Source of the DNA: Verrucomicrobiota bacterium
GTDB lineage: Bacteria > Verrucomicrobiota > Verrucomicrobiia > JADLBR01
NCBI GenBank assembly: GCA_029560585.1
Contig: JAKQKQ010000205.1
Coordinates: forward strand, 1 to 38,663
Direction: 5' to 3'
DNA length: 38,663 nucleotides
The position numbers and the translations under genes were made by a program. How positions within the stretch are numbered: the first letter of the stretch is position 1; the number at the start of each line of letters is the position of its first letter. The notes beneath the pieces are model-generated. The model did no database searches, was not told the origin of the DNA, and worked only from the letters and a program-made list of their open reading frames with translations. Shown piece by piece: positions 16,738 through 25,862 of this stretch.

Positions 16738-18087
16738 ATGGTCGGATTGGCCGGGGCTCTTGAATTCGCGCGGGGGTTGTTTCTGGTGGCCGGATTAGCG
16801 GTGGCCGCCTTTGCGGCAAATGCCAATGCGGGCGGCGACTACTTCAGCGTCACCTACCCGCCTTCGTCCGAGACAAACGTGCTCCAGGTTGGCGTGACCT
16901 ACACGCTCTGGATTCCGGGCGGAACTGGGGAGATGCGCGGGCTTATCGTTCATCAGCACGGATGCGGGGTGGGCGCGTGCAAGGGCGGTGCGACTGCGGC
17001 ATACGACCTGCACTGGCAGGCGCTCGCGAAGAAGTGGAGATGCGGCTTGCTCGGCCCTTCCTATCACCAGGAGGAAAAGCAGAACTGCCGGCTGTGGTGC
17101 GATCCCCGGAATGGTTCCGACAAGGCATTTCTGAGATCGCTTCGCGATCTGGCGGTTCAGTCGAAGCACCCGGAACTGGAGCGGGTGCCCTGGTGCCTGT
17201 GGGGCCATTCGGGCGGCGGATTCTGGGCGAGCCTGATGCAGGTGATGCACCCGCAGCAGATCGTGGCGATCTGGTTTCGGTCGGGCACGGCATACAGCGC
17301 GTGGGAGAGGGGCGAGGTGCCGAGACCCGAGATTCCGGCGGCGGCACTCGGTATTCCAATGATGTGCAACCCCGGCACCAAGGAGCGGGATCACGAGCGA
17401 TTCAAGGGGGCGTGGGAGGGGCTGACGGCGATGTTCCGCGCATACCGCGCCGAGGGGGCACCGATTGGTTTCGCCCCCGATCCAAACACCAGCCACGAGT
17501 GTGGTGACAGCAGGTATCTGGCCATCCCGTTCTTTGATGCGTGTCTGGCGATGCGCTTGCCGGACAAGGCCGGCGAGCAGCTCAAGGCGGTCGATTTCCG
17601 GCGATCGTGGCTTGCTGGGATGCCGGGGGATGAGCCGGGTCCGGCAGATCAGTTCAGCGGTGACGCGAAGACATCGGTGTGGCTGCCAGATGCGCGGGTT
17701 GCAAAGGCGTGGATGGAGTATGTCATCGCGGGCGAAGTTGCCGACACCACGCCTCCGCCCGCGCCATCAGGTGTGAGCGCCACCCCGAAGCCAGACGGGG
17801 CGGTGGAATTGACGTGGGGCGCAGAGGCAGATCTCGAGAGCGGGATTCAGGCCTTCGTGATCCAGCGAGACGGGAAGGAAGTCGGGCGAGTTCCCGAGAA
17901 GGGATTGACGAAGTTTGGCAAGCCACTGTTCCAAACCATGTCGTACCACGACACGCCCGAGGCGCCGTTGCCAGAGATGCGCTTTGTTGACAAGGCCGTC
18001 TCCGGTGGCGGGAGCCACGAGTATCGGGTGTTGACGTTGAATGGTGTCGGTCTGACTTCAGGGCCGAGCGATGCTGTGCGCAATTGA
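16738..18087 (+). CDS. Exported alpha/beta hydrolase with C-terminal fibronectin-like domain
   Basis: About 449 residues from the ATG at 16738, which begins a clear signal peptide (GLFLVAGLAVAAFAANANA). The nucleophile elbow WGHSGGGFWASL lies near residue 155-165, and NTSHECGDSR probably carries the catalytic His. The last 100 residues (DTTPPPAPSGVSATPKPDG, then VELTWGAE and HEYRVLTLNGVG) look like a fibronectin type III domain. Cysteines are frequent for this genome, which fits an exported disulfide-bonded enzyme. The substrate is unknown; polysaccharide esterase or peptidase-like activity is possible. Confidence 0.78.
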   Translation: MVGLAGALEFARGLFLVAGLAVAAFAANANAGGDYFSVTYPPSSETNVLQVGVTYTLWIPGGTGEMRGLIVHQHGCGVGACKGGATAAYDLHWQALAKKWRCGLLGPSYHQEEKQNCRLWCDPRNGSDKAFLRSLRDLAVQSKHPELERVPWCLWGHSGGGFWASLMQVMHPQQIVAIWFRSGTAYSAWERGEVPRPEIPAAALGIPMMCNPGTKERDHERFKGAWEGLTAMFRAYRAEGAPIGFAPDPNTSHECGDSRYLAIPFFDACLAMRLPDKAGEQLKAVDFRRSWLAGMPGDEPGPADQFSGDAKTSVWLPDARVAKAWMEYVIAGEVADTTPPPAPSGVSATPKPDGAVELTWGAEADLESGIQAFVIQRDGKEVGRVPEKGLTKFGKPLFQTMSYHDTPEAPLPEMRFVDKAVSGGGSHEYRVLTLNGVGLTSGPSDAVRN

Positions 18088-18115
18088 AAGAGAGCGGTCA
18101 CCAGGAGATGCCACC

Positions 18116-19201
18116 ATGAAACACATGTACCTAGTCCCCCGACTCCGACCGGATCGGATCAATGCACCGGGGCGGTCATCAGCCGTTGCGCGGGTTGCGG
18201 TCGCCGTCATCCTGTCGATGGCGGGCTTGGCCCATTCCGGTCAACCGGATGCCGTCGCACAGGCCAAGAAGGCCGGGAAGACTGGGGCGCGTCTCGTTGG
18301 CGTGGCTGCGATCTGCCAGCCGCCTGGCGCGCGCGCCGAAGACATGGAAAAGTGGATCGATGCCGCCGCGTTGAACAAGCCGGACATCATCCTGTTGACC
18401 GAGGGCTGCATGCACAACACGCCCCGCAACGCGACCCGCGAGGAGAAGGACGCGAAATCCGAGCCGTTGCCGGAACCCGGGCCGATCACCCGATTGCTCT
18501 CTGGCAAGGCGAAGCAGCACCATTGCTACATCATCGGCAGCTACTGGCGAAAGAACACACAAGGTCCTGGCCGCTTCAACAGCGCCGTGCTGATCGATCG
18601 CGCTGGAGACGTGGTGGGTTACTACGACAAGAAATTCCCCACCATCGGGGAAATGGAGGGGGGCGTTCTTCCGGGGCGCGGCGCGGTTGTTTTTGACACC
18701 GACTTCGGGCGCATCGGTGCGCTGATCTGTTTTGACCTCAATTTCGATGAGCTATTGGCGGAGTACAAGAAGAAGGGCGCCGAGCTGCTGTGTTTTCTGT
18801 CGAACTATCGCGGGGGGGTGCGCGTCCCGGCCATCGCCATGCGAAACCAGTGTTTCATCGCGAGCGCGGTGCCGGACGAGAATGGCGTGATCGTCGATCC
18901 GCTCGGTCGGACGCTCGCCGAATCGAGCCACTACGGGCGCATCATATTTGCCCGCATCAATCTCGACAGTCAGTTGATCCACATCGACTTTAACGTAGAC
19001 CGCGTTCGGCTCATGAAAGAAAAGTACGGCCCGGCGGTGAGCGTCGAGGTCGCCAGCCCAGAGGCCTACTATTTCATTTCGTCGCTCCATCCGGACAAGT
19101 CGATTCAGGACATGATCAAGGAGTTTGAGATCGAGACCCTCGATCAGTATCTGGATCGCTCGCGGTCAGTGCGATTGCAGCATCTGCCCAAAGGGGAGTG
19201 A
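18116..19201 (+). CDS. Exported carbon-nitrogen hydrolase (nitrilase superfamily)
   Basis: 361 residues from the ATG at 18116, preceded by AGGAG at about 8 nt. A hydrophobic N-terminal segment (AVARVAVAVILSMAGLAHS) suggests export. The catalytic Glu-Lys-Cys triad is present: E96 (ILLTEGCM), K172 (YYDKKFP) and C205 (ALICFDLNF). The superfamily cleaves amide or nitrile C-N bonds; the substrate is unknown. It follows the alpha/beta hydrolase gene by 28 nt and probably shares its transcript. It is convergent with the ceramidase-like gene. Confidence 0.87.
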   Translation: MKHMYLVPRLRPDRINAPGRSSAVARVAVAVILSMAGLAHSGQPDAVAQAKKAGKTGARLVGVAAICQPPGARAEDMEKWIDAAALNKPDIILLTEGCMHNTPRNATREEKDAKSEPLPEPGPITRLLSGKAKQHHCYIIGSYWRKNTQGPGRFNSAVLIDRAGDVVGYYDKKFPTIGEMEGGVLPGRGAVVFDTDFGRIGALICFDLNFDELLAEYKKKGAELLCFLSNYRGGVRVPAIAMRNQCFIASAVPDENGVIVDPLGRTLAESSHYGRIIFARINLDSQLIHIDFNVDRVRLMKEKYGPAVSVEVASPEAYYFISSLHPDKSIQDMIKEFEIETLDQYLDRSRSVRLQHLPKGE

Positions 19202-19247
19202 TGGCCTCTGGCGGGCGAGTCCCTTTGTGCATCGATGGTTCGAGATA

Positions 19248-20789
19248 TCACTCCAGCTCTGGCGGCACCGCGCCGTAGCCCCATGGGGCCTTGAAGGGTA
19301 GGGGGGGAGGTGGTTGGGGCACCGGGCCGGGTGTCATCTGGTTGGCCAATTCGATGCCGGTGTTGGCCATTTGGCGGCCGGCGGTGATTTCCAGGTTGCT
19401 GTAGGAGGAGAGCCGCGTTTCGTAGCCGCCGCCGTGGGGGCCGAACGCCTGCTCGGTGGGGACGTATCCGACGACGCCGTTGGCCAGCTCGACAGGGAAG
19501 GTGAATGGGAACTTGCTGCCCTTCTTGATGTCGAGCCCGTACTGCACGAAATACTCCGCCGGGTTTGTCACGAACACAGCGGGGCCAACCTGCACCGCCT
19601 GCACCTCGACCTCCACTTCTGGACGCACCTTCATCAGGGAATCCAGCAGCACGGTCTCTTTGGCGAAGGTCCATTCGGTCGCTCCGACCTCTTTCGGGTC
19701 TTTTTGAACCAGCTCGAGGGCCTTCTTCACCTTCTCCGGCGAAGGTGCGCGGCGTTTGATGTTCCAAACCTTCTGTCGCACATCCAGTGGCACATCGCCG
19801 GACGCGCCGCGGCGGATCAGCAACAGGGTTTTGAATGCCTCCGCTCCGACGCGGCCACCGACGATCTGGCACCATTCCTCGGGGGCGGGGTTCTGGAACT
19901 TGGCGAGGTTATCCACTTGCGTCACGTCGCCGCAGGGTCCTTGCATGAAGACCACCGGCAGGGCGGCGTTGCCGGTTGCGCCGCGCAGCGTCTGTTCCAT
20001 GGCCCAGACCCAGTTTGCCGAGATGCCGCCGGGGGCGGTCGTCGCGTGGCACGCATAATTGACCACCACCCCGAGCAGATTGCCCTTCGCATCCCAGGCG
20101 CCCACGACGCCGACTTGCGGATCGGTGGGTCCCGCGTAACCGACGATATCGGGATTGCCCACGCCGGGATGCGAGAAGCTCAGGCCGTTCTTCATGCGCA
20201 GGCGGCGGTTGAACGCGACCTTGTCCTCGTGTCCATAGCCGACGGCGAGCTTCGCTTCGGCGCGCATGTCGTTGGCGGCCGCGACGGCCTCGACGATCTG
20301 GCGCTTCAGCCGCAGCGTGTAGCCGGGATCCGAGACAATGGATTTGTTGTAGACGAGATCCTTGACCAGCGGCGAGGCGTTGTCGAAATCGCCTGGTTCG
20401 CCCATGCCGATGGGCCCGGAGGAATGCGAGTGCGAGGCACCGACGAGCACGCACTCTGGCGTGATGCCGCAGCGTTTCTGAATCTCTGCGCGCGCGTCCT
20501 TCACCAGGCTGCGGGTCACGAAGAGGATATCGACCCCGACCAGGGCGACGCGCTGCTTGCCGTCGGCGAAGACGGCGGCACGGACCTTGCACGGATCGTG
20601 GAATGCGCGGTGATAGCTCTTGCCGTATCCGCCGGGGGCCTCCATGCCGATGTCCGGTGTGATGTCGCGCTCGGCGAAGCCGGCCTTTAGTGTCGCGGGG
20701 GCGTCGGCGGGCTTCTGGGCGAAGGCGGAGGTCGCAAGTATCGCTGCGGCGCTGATTGCGATGGGCATGAGGGGTAGATCTCGGCGCAT
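19248..20789 (-). CDS. Neutral/alkaline ceramidase-like exported protein
   Basis: About 513 residues from the ATG at 20789, with a signal peptide (PIAISAAAILATSAFA). The N-terminal domain matches neutral/alkaline non-lysosomal ceramidases: LKAGFAERDITP, VGVDILFVT and VGASHSHSSGP with zinc-ligand histidines. GPCGDVTQVDN lies where the ceramidase GDVSPN motif has its catalytic Ser, and here that position is Thr. Activity on ceramide is therefore doubtful, and such family members in PVC bacteria have unknown substrates. It is convergent with the nitrilase gene and divergent from the isomerase-like gene. Confidence 0.85.
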   Translation of the reverse strand: MRRDLPLMPIAISAAAILATSAFAQKPADAPATLKAGFAERDITPDIGMEAPGGYGKSYHRAFHDPCKVRAAVFADGKQRVALVGVDILFVTRSLVKDARAEIQKRCGITPECVLVGASHSHSSGPIGMGEPGDFDNASPLVKDLVYNKSIVSDPGYTLRLKRQIVEAVAAANDMRAEAKLAVGYGHEDKVAFNRRLRMKNGLSFSHPGVGNPDIVGYAGPTDPQVGVVGAWDAKGNLLGVVVNYACHATTAPGGISANWVWAMEQTLRGATGNAALPVVFMQGPCGDVTQVDNLAKFQNPAPEEWCQIVGGRVGAEAFKTLLLIRRGASGDVPLDVRQKVWNIKRRAPSPEKVKKALELVQKDPKEVGATEWTFAKETVLLDSLMKVRPEVEVEVQAVQVGPAVFVTNPAEYFVQYGLDIKKGSKFPFTFPVELANGVVGYVPTEQAFGPHGGGYETRLSSYSNLEITAGRQMANTGIELANQMTPGPVPQPPPPLPFKAPWGYGAVPPELE

Positions 20790-21142
20790 GGGTTGATTCT
20801 GAAGGCTCGTCATCAAGTTGCAAGGCTCGTCCTGAAACGTGGGCTAACCAATAGATTTAAACCACGGATATCGTTCATGGCACGGGCAAGCCCGAAACGT
20901 TCGGGCACGAGGGCCAAGGAACCTGCTCGCGGGCGATTCGAATCGCGCGCAAGCGCGCTCCTGCGCTCGATTTCTCTTCCCGGTCGTCCGGCGGCCACCG
21001 GGCACAGCTGGCTCACGCTTCCCGCTGCAGCTTTGACAAGTGTCGGGCGATGGCTTTCTCCTTGACCTAGGCAACACCGGGGAGTCAGCATTTTTTTGCG
21101 CCCAGCGCATTGTCACGGGGCGTGGCAGGAAGGAGATTCACC
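20790..21142. other. Divergent intergenic region, 353 bp
   Basis: This region separates the ceramidase-like and isomerase-like genes. No gene was recognised. It holds small hairpins (CGGGCAAGCCCG near 20884; CCCGAAACGTTCGGG near 20891) and a REP-like palindromic segment at 20940-20961, whose exact reverse complement occurs at 38481-38502. TTGACA near 21036 lacks a good -10 partner. Confidence 0.5.
20940..20961 (-). repeat. REP-like 22-bp palindromic repeat, copy 1
   Basis: Contains the dyad GCGCGC-AA-GCGCGC. All 22 bases are the exact reverse complement of 38481-38502. It resembles bacterial REP sequences in size, GC content and intergenic position. Confidence 0.55.
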
Positions 21143-22603
21143 ATGGACACGAAGGTCTCCCGGAGATGTTTCTTACAAACCACGGCCACGGGATTGCTGT
21201 CGTCGGGCGCGTTGCTCGCGATGGCCCAGCGGCTGTCGGCCGCACCGCCCGAACTTGGCCTCAGATCGAAGATTCGGGTGGGCAAGATCTATCTCGGTCG
21301 GCCCCGCGGTGGCTGGCCCACGCCGTTGCTCGATCTCGAGGCCGAGATTCGGCGTTTTGAGGCCGAGATGGCGAAGCTGCCCGGCCTCGGGGATATCGAG
21401 TTTATTGATTGCGGGCTGGTCAGCGATGCCGCGCAGATCGCGGGAGCTCGGGAGAAGTGCAAAGATGCCAGCGGCCTTCTTGTGGTCCATCTCAGCATCG
21501 GGACCGCGCCCCTGATGCAGGCCCTGATGGAGTCGAACATCCCGATGGTGATATTCTCCATGCCCTACAGTGGGCACGAGTGGCACGTCGTCGCCGGCTG
21601 GCAGCGCGAAGGTCGGCTGGTCGATGTGCTTCCCAGCAGCCGGTACGAGGACATCGCCGTGGCGGTCCGGCCGTTTCGGGCCGTGCAGCGATTGCGCGAG
21701 ACGCGCGTCCTCCACGTCAGCACGCGGGAAGCCAATGCCGAATATTGCGGTTCCATCCGGGAGAAGTTTGGCACGGAGATCATATCGCTTGGACTTGCCG
21801 ACCTGCAGAAGGCGTATCAGGAGGTGGATCAGTCGGAGGCCCGGGCAGACGCCGAGCGATGGGCCGCCGAGGCGGAGAAGATCGTCGAGCCCGGGAAGGA
21901 CGACATCCTGAAGGGCTCGGTGATGTACGTCGCGATGCGGAATCTCCTCGCGCAGCACAACGCGCAGGCGATAACCATGAATTGCCTCGGGATGGGCCTG
22001 ATCGATCGCGGCATGGGATACCCGTGCCTTGGCTTCGTGCGTTTCAACAACTGCCTGTTGGCGGGAGTCTGCGAGGCGGACTTGAAATCCACCATGACAC
22101 AACTGATCTTCACCTATCTCGTTGGCCGAACCGGCTTCGTGACGGACCCGGTGTTTGACCTCTCCACCAGCAGCATCATTCACGCCCATTGCGTCGCCGC
22201 CACTCAGATGGAAGGCCCGTCGAGCAAGCCCGCGCCCTACCACATCCGCACCCATCTGGAGGACAATCGCGGCGTGTCGCTCCAGGTGAGGATGCCGGTC
22301 GGTGGCAAGATCACGATGGCCCGGCTGATCGGGACGGACAAACTGCTCTTCAGCACGGGGGACGCTATCGATAGCCCCTTTGTGGATCGCGGTTGCAGGA
22401 GCAAGCTCACGATGCGGGTCGAGAATCCCGACCGGTTCCTCGCGAACTGGTCGTGCGGTCTCCACCGCGTCATCTTCTACGGCGACCATGGTCGCGACGT
22501 TGCGCGCTTCTGTCGGCTCACGAAGATCCGCATGCTCTACGAAGGGGTCGATGATCTCAGAGATGTCGAGGGCCTCGAGTGGGAGCCCCGCGTGCACGCA
22601 TAG
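21143..22603 (+). CDS. Tat-exported L-fucose isomerase-like protein
   Basis: 486 residues. The ATG at 21143 has AAGGAG 8 nt upstream. The N-terminus has a twin-arginine signal (SRRCFLQ at residues 6-12, then a hydrophobic stretch ending LSAAP). The C-terminal half has the FucI/AraA-family pattern CLGFVRFNNCLLAGVCEAD then LKSTMTQLIFTYLVGRTGFVTDP, in which CEAD and GRTGF are the conserved core. Aldose-ketose isomerases are normally cytoplasmic, so Tat export is notable, although exported homologues occur in PVC genomes. Whether it isomerises a sugar is not known. Confidence 0.78.
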   Translation: MDTKVSRRCFLQTTATGLLSSGALLAMAQRLSAAPPELGLRSKIRVGKIYLGRPRGGWPTPLLDLEAEIRRFEAEMAKLPGLGDIEFIDCGLVSDAAQIAGAREKCKDASGLLVVHLSIGTAPLMQALMESNIPMVIFSMPYSGHEWHVVAGWQREGRLVDVLPSSRYEDIAVAVRPFRAVQRLRETRVLHVSTREANAEYCGSIREKFGTEIISLGLADLQKAYQEVDQSEARADAERWAAEAEKIVEPGKDDILKGSVMYVAMRNLLAQHNAQAITMNCLGMGLIDRGMGYPCLGFVRFNNCLLAGVCEADLKSTMTQLIFTYLVGRTGFVTDPVFDLSTSSIIHAHCVAATQMEGPSSKPAPYHIRTHLEDNRGVSLQVRMPVGGKITMARLIGTDKLLFSTGDAIDSPFVDRGCRSKLTMRVENPDRFLANWSCGLHRVIFYGDHGRDVARFCRLTKIRMLYEGVDDLRDVEGLEWEPRVHA

Positions 22604-22823
22604 CCGGCGTCGGCACGACTGCCCGAGGCGATTGCGTTTCGTTTGAAGGTGACCGCAAGGGTCGGGCGGTCCAGCGCCCGCTCTCGTGCGCGGAGCGGAT
22701 TTCCCACGTTTGTGTTTCATCGGCGCGGCGGCGCCACGCTGCCAGACAATCGCGTGGGCTCTTTTGCCGAATCGGGAACGCCCTGACCTCGTCTCAACGG
22801 GTAGAAATGGAGTGAGAACAGAG

Positions 22824-23090
22824 ATGAAAAAGCTAGCTGCAATCGTATTAGCGTGTTGTGCGTTGAGCACGGCGGCGATGGCGCATGGCGGCTTCAGCCT
22901 GTCGTTTGGATATAGCGACTGCGGTCGTTCGTATTATCGGCCGCACTACTACGGCTACTCCCGCGCGCCGGTGATCGTCTATCGGGCCCCGTCGTACTGT
23001 TATCGACCGTGGTATGGGGACCGATACTACTATCGGTATAACAGCTGGGATCGGCCGTGGGGGCGCCATCACCATCGCCATCACCATTGA
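22824..23090 (+). CDS. Small exported Tyr/Arg/His-rich protein
   Basis: 88 residues with a signal peptide (MKKLAAIVLACCALSTAAMA). The mature part is rich in Tyr, Arg, Pro and Trp (SYYRPHYYGYSRAPVIVYRA) and ends in the His-rich tail HHHRHHH. GAGAACAGAG lies before the ATG as a weak ribosome-binding site. No known domain is recognised. The tail could bind metal ions. The composition resembles small cell-envelope proteins annotated only as hypothetical. Confidence 0.7.
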   Translation: MKKLAAIVLACCALSTAAMAHGGFSLSFGYSDCGRSYYRPHYYGYSRAPVIVYRAPSYCYRPWYGDRYYYRYNSWDRPWGRHHHRHHH

Positions 23091-23195
23091 TCCTATAGCC
23101 GAAGCTAACGGCCATTAGGAGTGGGCCCCGAATCGGCAATCGGCCAAGAGAGAGCCGGACCGATGAGGGGCCTTGCCGTTGTGCGGATCGGGCGG

Positions 23196-24002
23196 TCACC
23201 CGTCGTCTGCGGACTTGGATCGTGCGCCCTTGACCGGGACGTTGTCGATGAGCCGGGCCTTCCCCAGAAAGATGGCGGCGCAGAGCCTGCCGTTGGCGAC
23301 CTCGGCATAATCGACGCGGAATCCCTGACGTTTCAGCAGGCGGCGGGCTTCGGTGGCCGCGCGACTGGGGCCCAGCTTGGCGGCGGCGGCGAGCGCGCGG
23401 TGGAAGTGGGGCGCTCGGGCGCGCTCGGCGGGAGTGATGTATCGGTTGCGCGAACTCATGGCGAGGCCGTCGGGCTCGCGGGTGGTGGGGGAGATGATCA
23501 GGCGAACGGGGAAATGGAGATCGCGGATCATTCGGGCGATGACATCGCATTGCTGGGCGTCCTTTTGGCCGAACACGGCGACGTCGGGCAGGACGATGTT
23601 GAAGAGTTTGGCGACGACGGTCGTCACGCCACGGAAGTGAGTGGGCCGCGAGGTGCCGCAGCGACCTCGGGATTGTTGGGTTTCCTCCACCCAGGTGGAG
23701 TGATCGGCGGCGTACAATCCTGCCGGGGCGAAGAGGACATCGGCGCCGAGGCGGCGGCACGCGGTGGCATCTCGGCGAAACGTGCGCGGGTAGGCGGCGA
23801 GATCCTCGCGTGGGCCGAACTGGGTTGGGTTGACGTAGATCGAGACCACCACGACGTCCGCAGCGCTGCGCGCGCGGCGGATCAGGCTCAGGTGGCCGGC
23901 GTGCAGGGCCCCCATGGTCGGGACGAATGCGATGCGGAGACCCCGCCGCTTGCAACCGCGGGCGAACGATTGCATTCTTGCCGCCGAACGAATCACGCGC
24001 AT
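23196..24002 (-). CDS. panC: Pantothenate synthetase
   Basis: 268 residues (E. coli PanC has 283). It joins pantoate and beta-alanine using ATP in coenzyme A synthesis, in the cytoplasm. VPTMGALHAGHLSLI (27-41) is the ATP-binding HxGH region. VSIYVNPTQFGP, VFGQKDAQQ and TREPDGLAMSSRNRY (with the KMSKS-like MSSRN) follow in the usual order. The chosen start aligns residue-for-residue with E. coli PanC. It is divergent from dapL with only 14 bp between the start codons. Confidence 0.96.
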   Translation of the reverse strand: MRVIRSAARMQSFARGCKRRGLRIAFVPTMGALHAGHLSLIRRARSAADVVVVSIYVNPTQFGPREDLAAYPRTFRRDATACRRLGADVLFAPAGLYAADHSTWVEETQQSRGRCGTSRPTHFRGVTTVVAKLFNIVLPDVAVFGQKDAQQCDVIARMIRDLHFPVRLIISPTTREPDGLAMSSRNRYITPAERARAPHFHRALAAAAKLGPSRAATEARRLLKRQGFRVDYAEVANGRLCAAIFLGKARLIDNVPVKGARSKSADDG

Positions 24003-24016
24003 AACAGGTCATTCTT

Positions 24017-25258
24017 ATGCCAGAGAACTACATCCAGCAACTGTTTGCCGAGCGCATCGGCGGCGCCGGGTACGGCAAGGGCACGGCGATATACAAGTTT
24101 GAGAAGATCAAGCGGGCCAAGGCGGAGGCGCGCAAGGCGCATCCGGATACGGAGCTGTTGGATCTGGGGGTGGGGGAGCCCGATGAGATGGCTTTTCCCG
24201 AGGTGGTGGACACGCTGGCGGCAGAGGCCAGGCGGCCCGAGAACCGCGGCTATGCGGACAACGGCGACGAGATTCTCAAGCGATCGGCGGCCCGCTACAT
24301 GAGGGATGTGTGCGGGGTCGAGATCGATCCCGCAACGGAGGTGATACATTCGATTGGATCGAAGGCGGCGCTGTCGATCCTGCCGGCGTGTTTCATCAAC
24401 CCGGGCGACGTGGCGCTGATGACGAGCCCGGGATATCCGGTTTTTGGAACGCACGCGAAGTACTACGGGGGCGAAGTCTACAACCTTCCGCTTCGCGAGG
24501 AGAGCGGCTACCTGCCCGATCTCGACGCGATACCGCGGGACGTGCTGGGGCGCGCGAAGACGCTCGTGCTGAACTATCCGAACAACCCGACGGGCGCCAG
24601 CGCGACGCCGGAGTTCTTTCGGCGCGTGGTGGAGTTTGCCGTGCGGAACCGGATCGTGGTGATCCACGATTTTGCGTACGCGGCGCTCGTATTCGAGGGA
24701 CGCCCACTGAGTTTCCTGTCGGTGCCGGGGGCGAAGGACGTGGGGATCGAACTCCATTCTGCCAGCAAGAACTTCAACATGACGGGTTGGCGGTGTGGTT
24801 TTGTGGCGGGCAATCCGAAAGTCGTGCGGGCCTACGGGGACGTGAAGGACAACAGCGACTCCGGCCAATTCTTGGGGATCCAGCACGCGGTGGCGTACGC
24901 ATTCGATCATCCCGAGATCACGCGGGCGATTGCGGCGAAGTACTCGCGGCGGATGGACCTGCTCGTGCCGGCGCTGAAGCGCCTGGGTTTTTCGGCGAAG
25001 AAGCCGAAGGGTTCGTTCTTCCTGTATGTCCGTGCACCAAAGGCGATCGTGCGGGGCGGAGAGCGGGTCGCATTTCAGGCGGCCGAGGATTTCAGCCAGT
25101 TCCTTATCCGGGAGAAGTGCATCTCGACGGTGCCATGGGATGATGTCGGCGCCTACATCCGCTGGAGCGTGACCTTCCAGGCGGCGGGCGAGTCCGAGGA
25201 GCGCAGGGTCGTGGCCGAGGTGGAGCGCCGGCTCTCGGATCTCAAGCTGGAGTTCTGA
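24017..25258 (+). CDS. dapL: LL-diaminopimelate aminotransferase
   Basis: 413 residues, a fold-type I PLP aminotransferase. The N-terminus PENYIQQLFAERIGG, then GTAIYKFEKIKRAK, is characteristic of DapL. NYPNNPTGA binds the cofactor, and SASKNFNMTGWR carries the PLP lysine K251. It converts tetrahydrodipicolinate to LL-diaminopimelate in one step for lysine and peptidoglycan, the route used by Chlamydiae, Verrucomicrobia and some others. This supports a PVC-type host. The start is set by homology. Other class I aminotransferases are less likely given the N-terminal signature. Confidence 0.93.
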   Translation: MPENYIQQLFAERIGGAGYGKGTAIYKFEKIKRAKAEARKAHPDTELLDLGVGEPDEMAFPEVVDTLAAEARRPENRGYADNGDEILKRSAARYMRDVCGVEIDPATEVIHSIGSKAALSILPACFINPGDVALMTSPGYPVFGTHAKYYGGEVYNLPLREESGYLPDLDAIPRDVLGRAKTLVLNYPNNPTGASATPEFFRRVVEFAVRNRIVVIHDFAYAALVFEGRPLSFLSVPGAKDVGIELHSASKNFNMTGWRCGFVAGNPKVVRAYGDVKDNSDSGQFLGIQHAVAYAFDHPEITRAIAAKYSRRMDLLVPALKRLGFSAKKPKGSFFLYVRAPKAIVRGGERVAFQAAEDFSQFLIREKCISTVPWDDVGAYIRWSVTFQAAGESEERRVVAEVERRLSDLKLEF

Positions 25259-25261
25259 TCC

Positions 25262-25795
25262 GTGGCGGCTGGCATAGTGCCGCGGCCATTGGATTTCTCG
25301 CGGTCCGGGACCGGAAGGCCGCTCGGCCCGAGCGAGCTGGCGCGGATGGCGGGGCGCACGCCGTTTCTGCATTGGTTGCTGACGACCGAAGGGCTGACGA
25401 CCGCGGCGCTGGCGGCGCGGTGCGGATGTCGACTTCGCAGCCAGCGAGAGGTTGGCGTGGTCGGCGGCAGGCTGGCGAGGCGGCATCTGCTACTGGACGG
25501 CATGGGTCGGGCGGTGGAGTGCGCGGAAGTCAGGATGGGGACGGGACACGCGGCATGGGCCACGCTCCGTGAGGCGCTGGGCCCGTGGCTGGCCGCTGGG
25601 GGTTGGCGGCTGCGCAAGCGCCAGATCCGGCCCATGGCTTTCCCGAACCATGGAGCGTGGCTCCAGGTTTTCCCCGAAGGGAGATCATGGCTTGAGGTGT
25701 TTGGGCGGAGCTATCTCCTTGATGCTTCGCTTGGGGGGGAGGGGGTGTGCCTCGAGGTTATCGAGGCATGGAATCCGGCGATCGTCGGGTGGTGA
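25262..25795 (+). CDS. Unassigned protein, weakly chorismate-lyase-like
   Basis: 177 residues from a GTG three bases after the dapL stop, so probably co-transcribed with it. The sequence LLTTEGLTTAALAARCGCRL, followed by a basic strand and EVRM, loosely recalls chorismate pyruvate-lyase/UbiC-type proteins (a short alpha/beta domain with an LTxDGSxT motif). The C-terminus contains FPNHGAWLQVFPEGRSWLEVFG. The similarity is faint and is offered only as a lead. Codon use and length suggest a real gene. Confidence 0.55.
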   Translation: MAAGIVPRPLDFSRSGTGRPLGPSELARMAGRTPFLHWLLTTEGLTTAALAARCGCRLRSQREVGVVGGRLARRHLLLDGMGRAVECAEVRMGTGHAAWATLREALGPWLAAGGWRLRKRQIRPMAFPNHGAWLQVFPEGRSWLEVFGRSYLLDASLGGEGVCLEVIEAWNPAIVGW

Positions 25796-25830
25796 TTGAG
25801 TGTCGTCCGCTGCGGCCCGCATTCTCTCTC

Positions 25831-25862
25831 ACGGAGCCGCGGAGGTCCGATCAAGGCTCCGT
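25831..25862. terminator. Hairpin at convergent gene ends
   Basis: ACGGAGCC at 25831-25838 pairs perfectly with GGCTCCGT at 25855-25862 around a 16-nt loop that includes the stop codon of the minus-strand esterase gene. It lies between that gene and the plus-strand gene ending at 25795. The terminator role is inferred from position. Confidence 0.35.
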
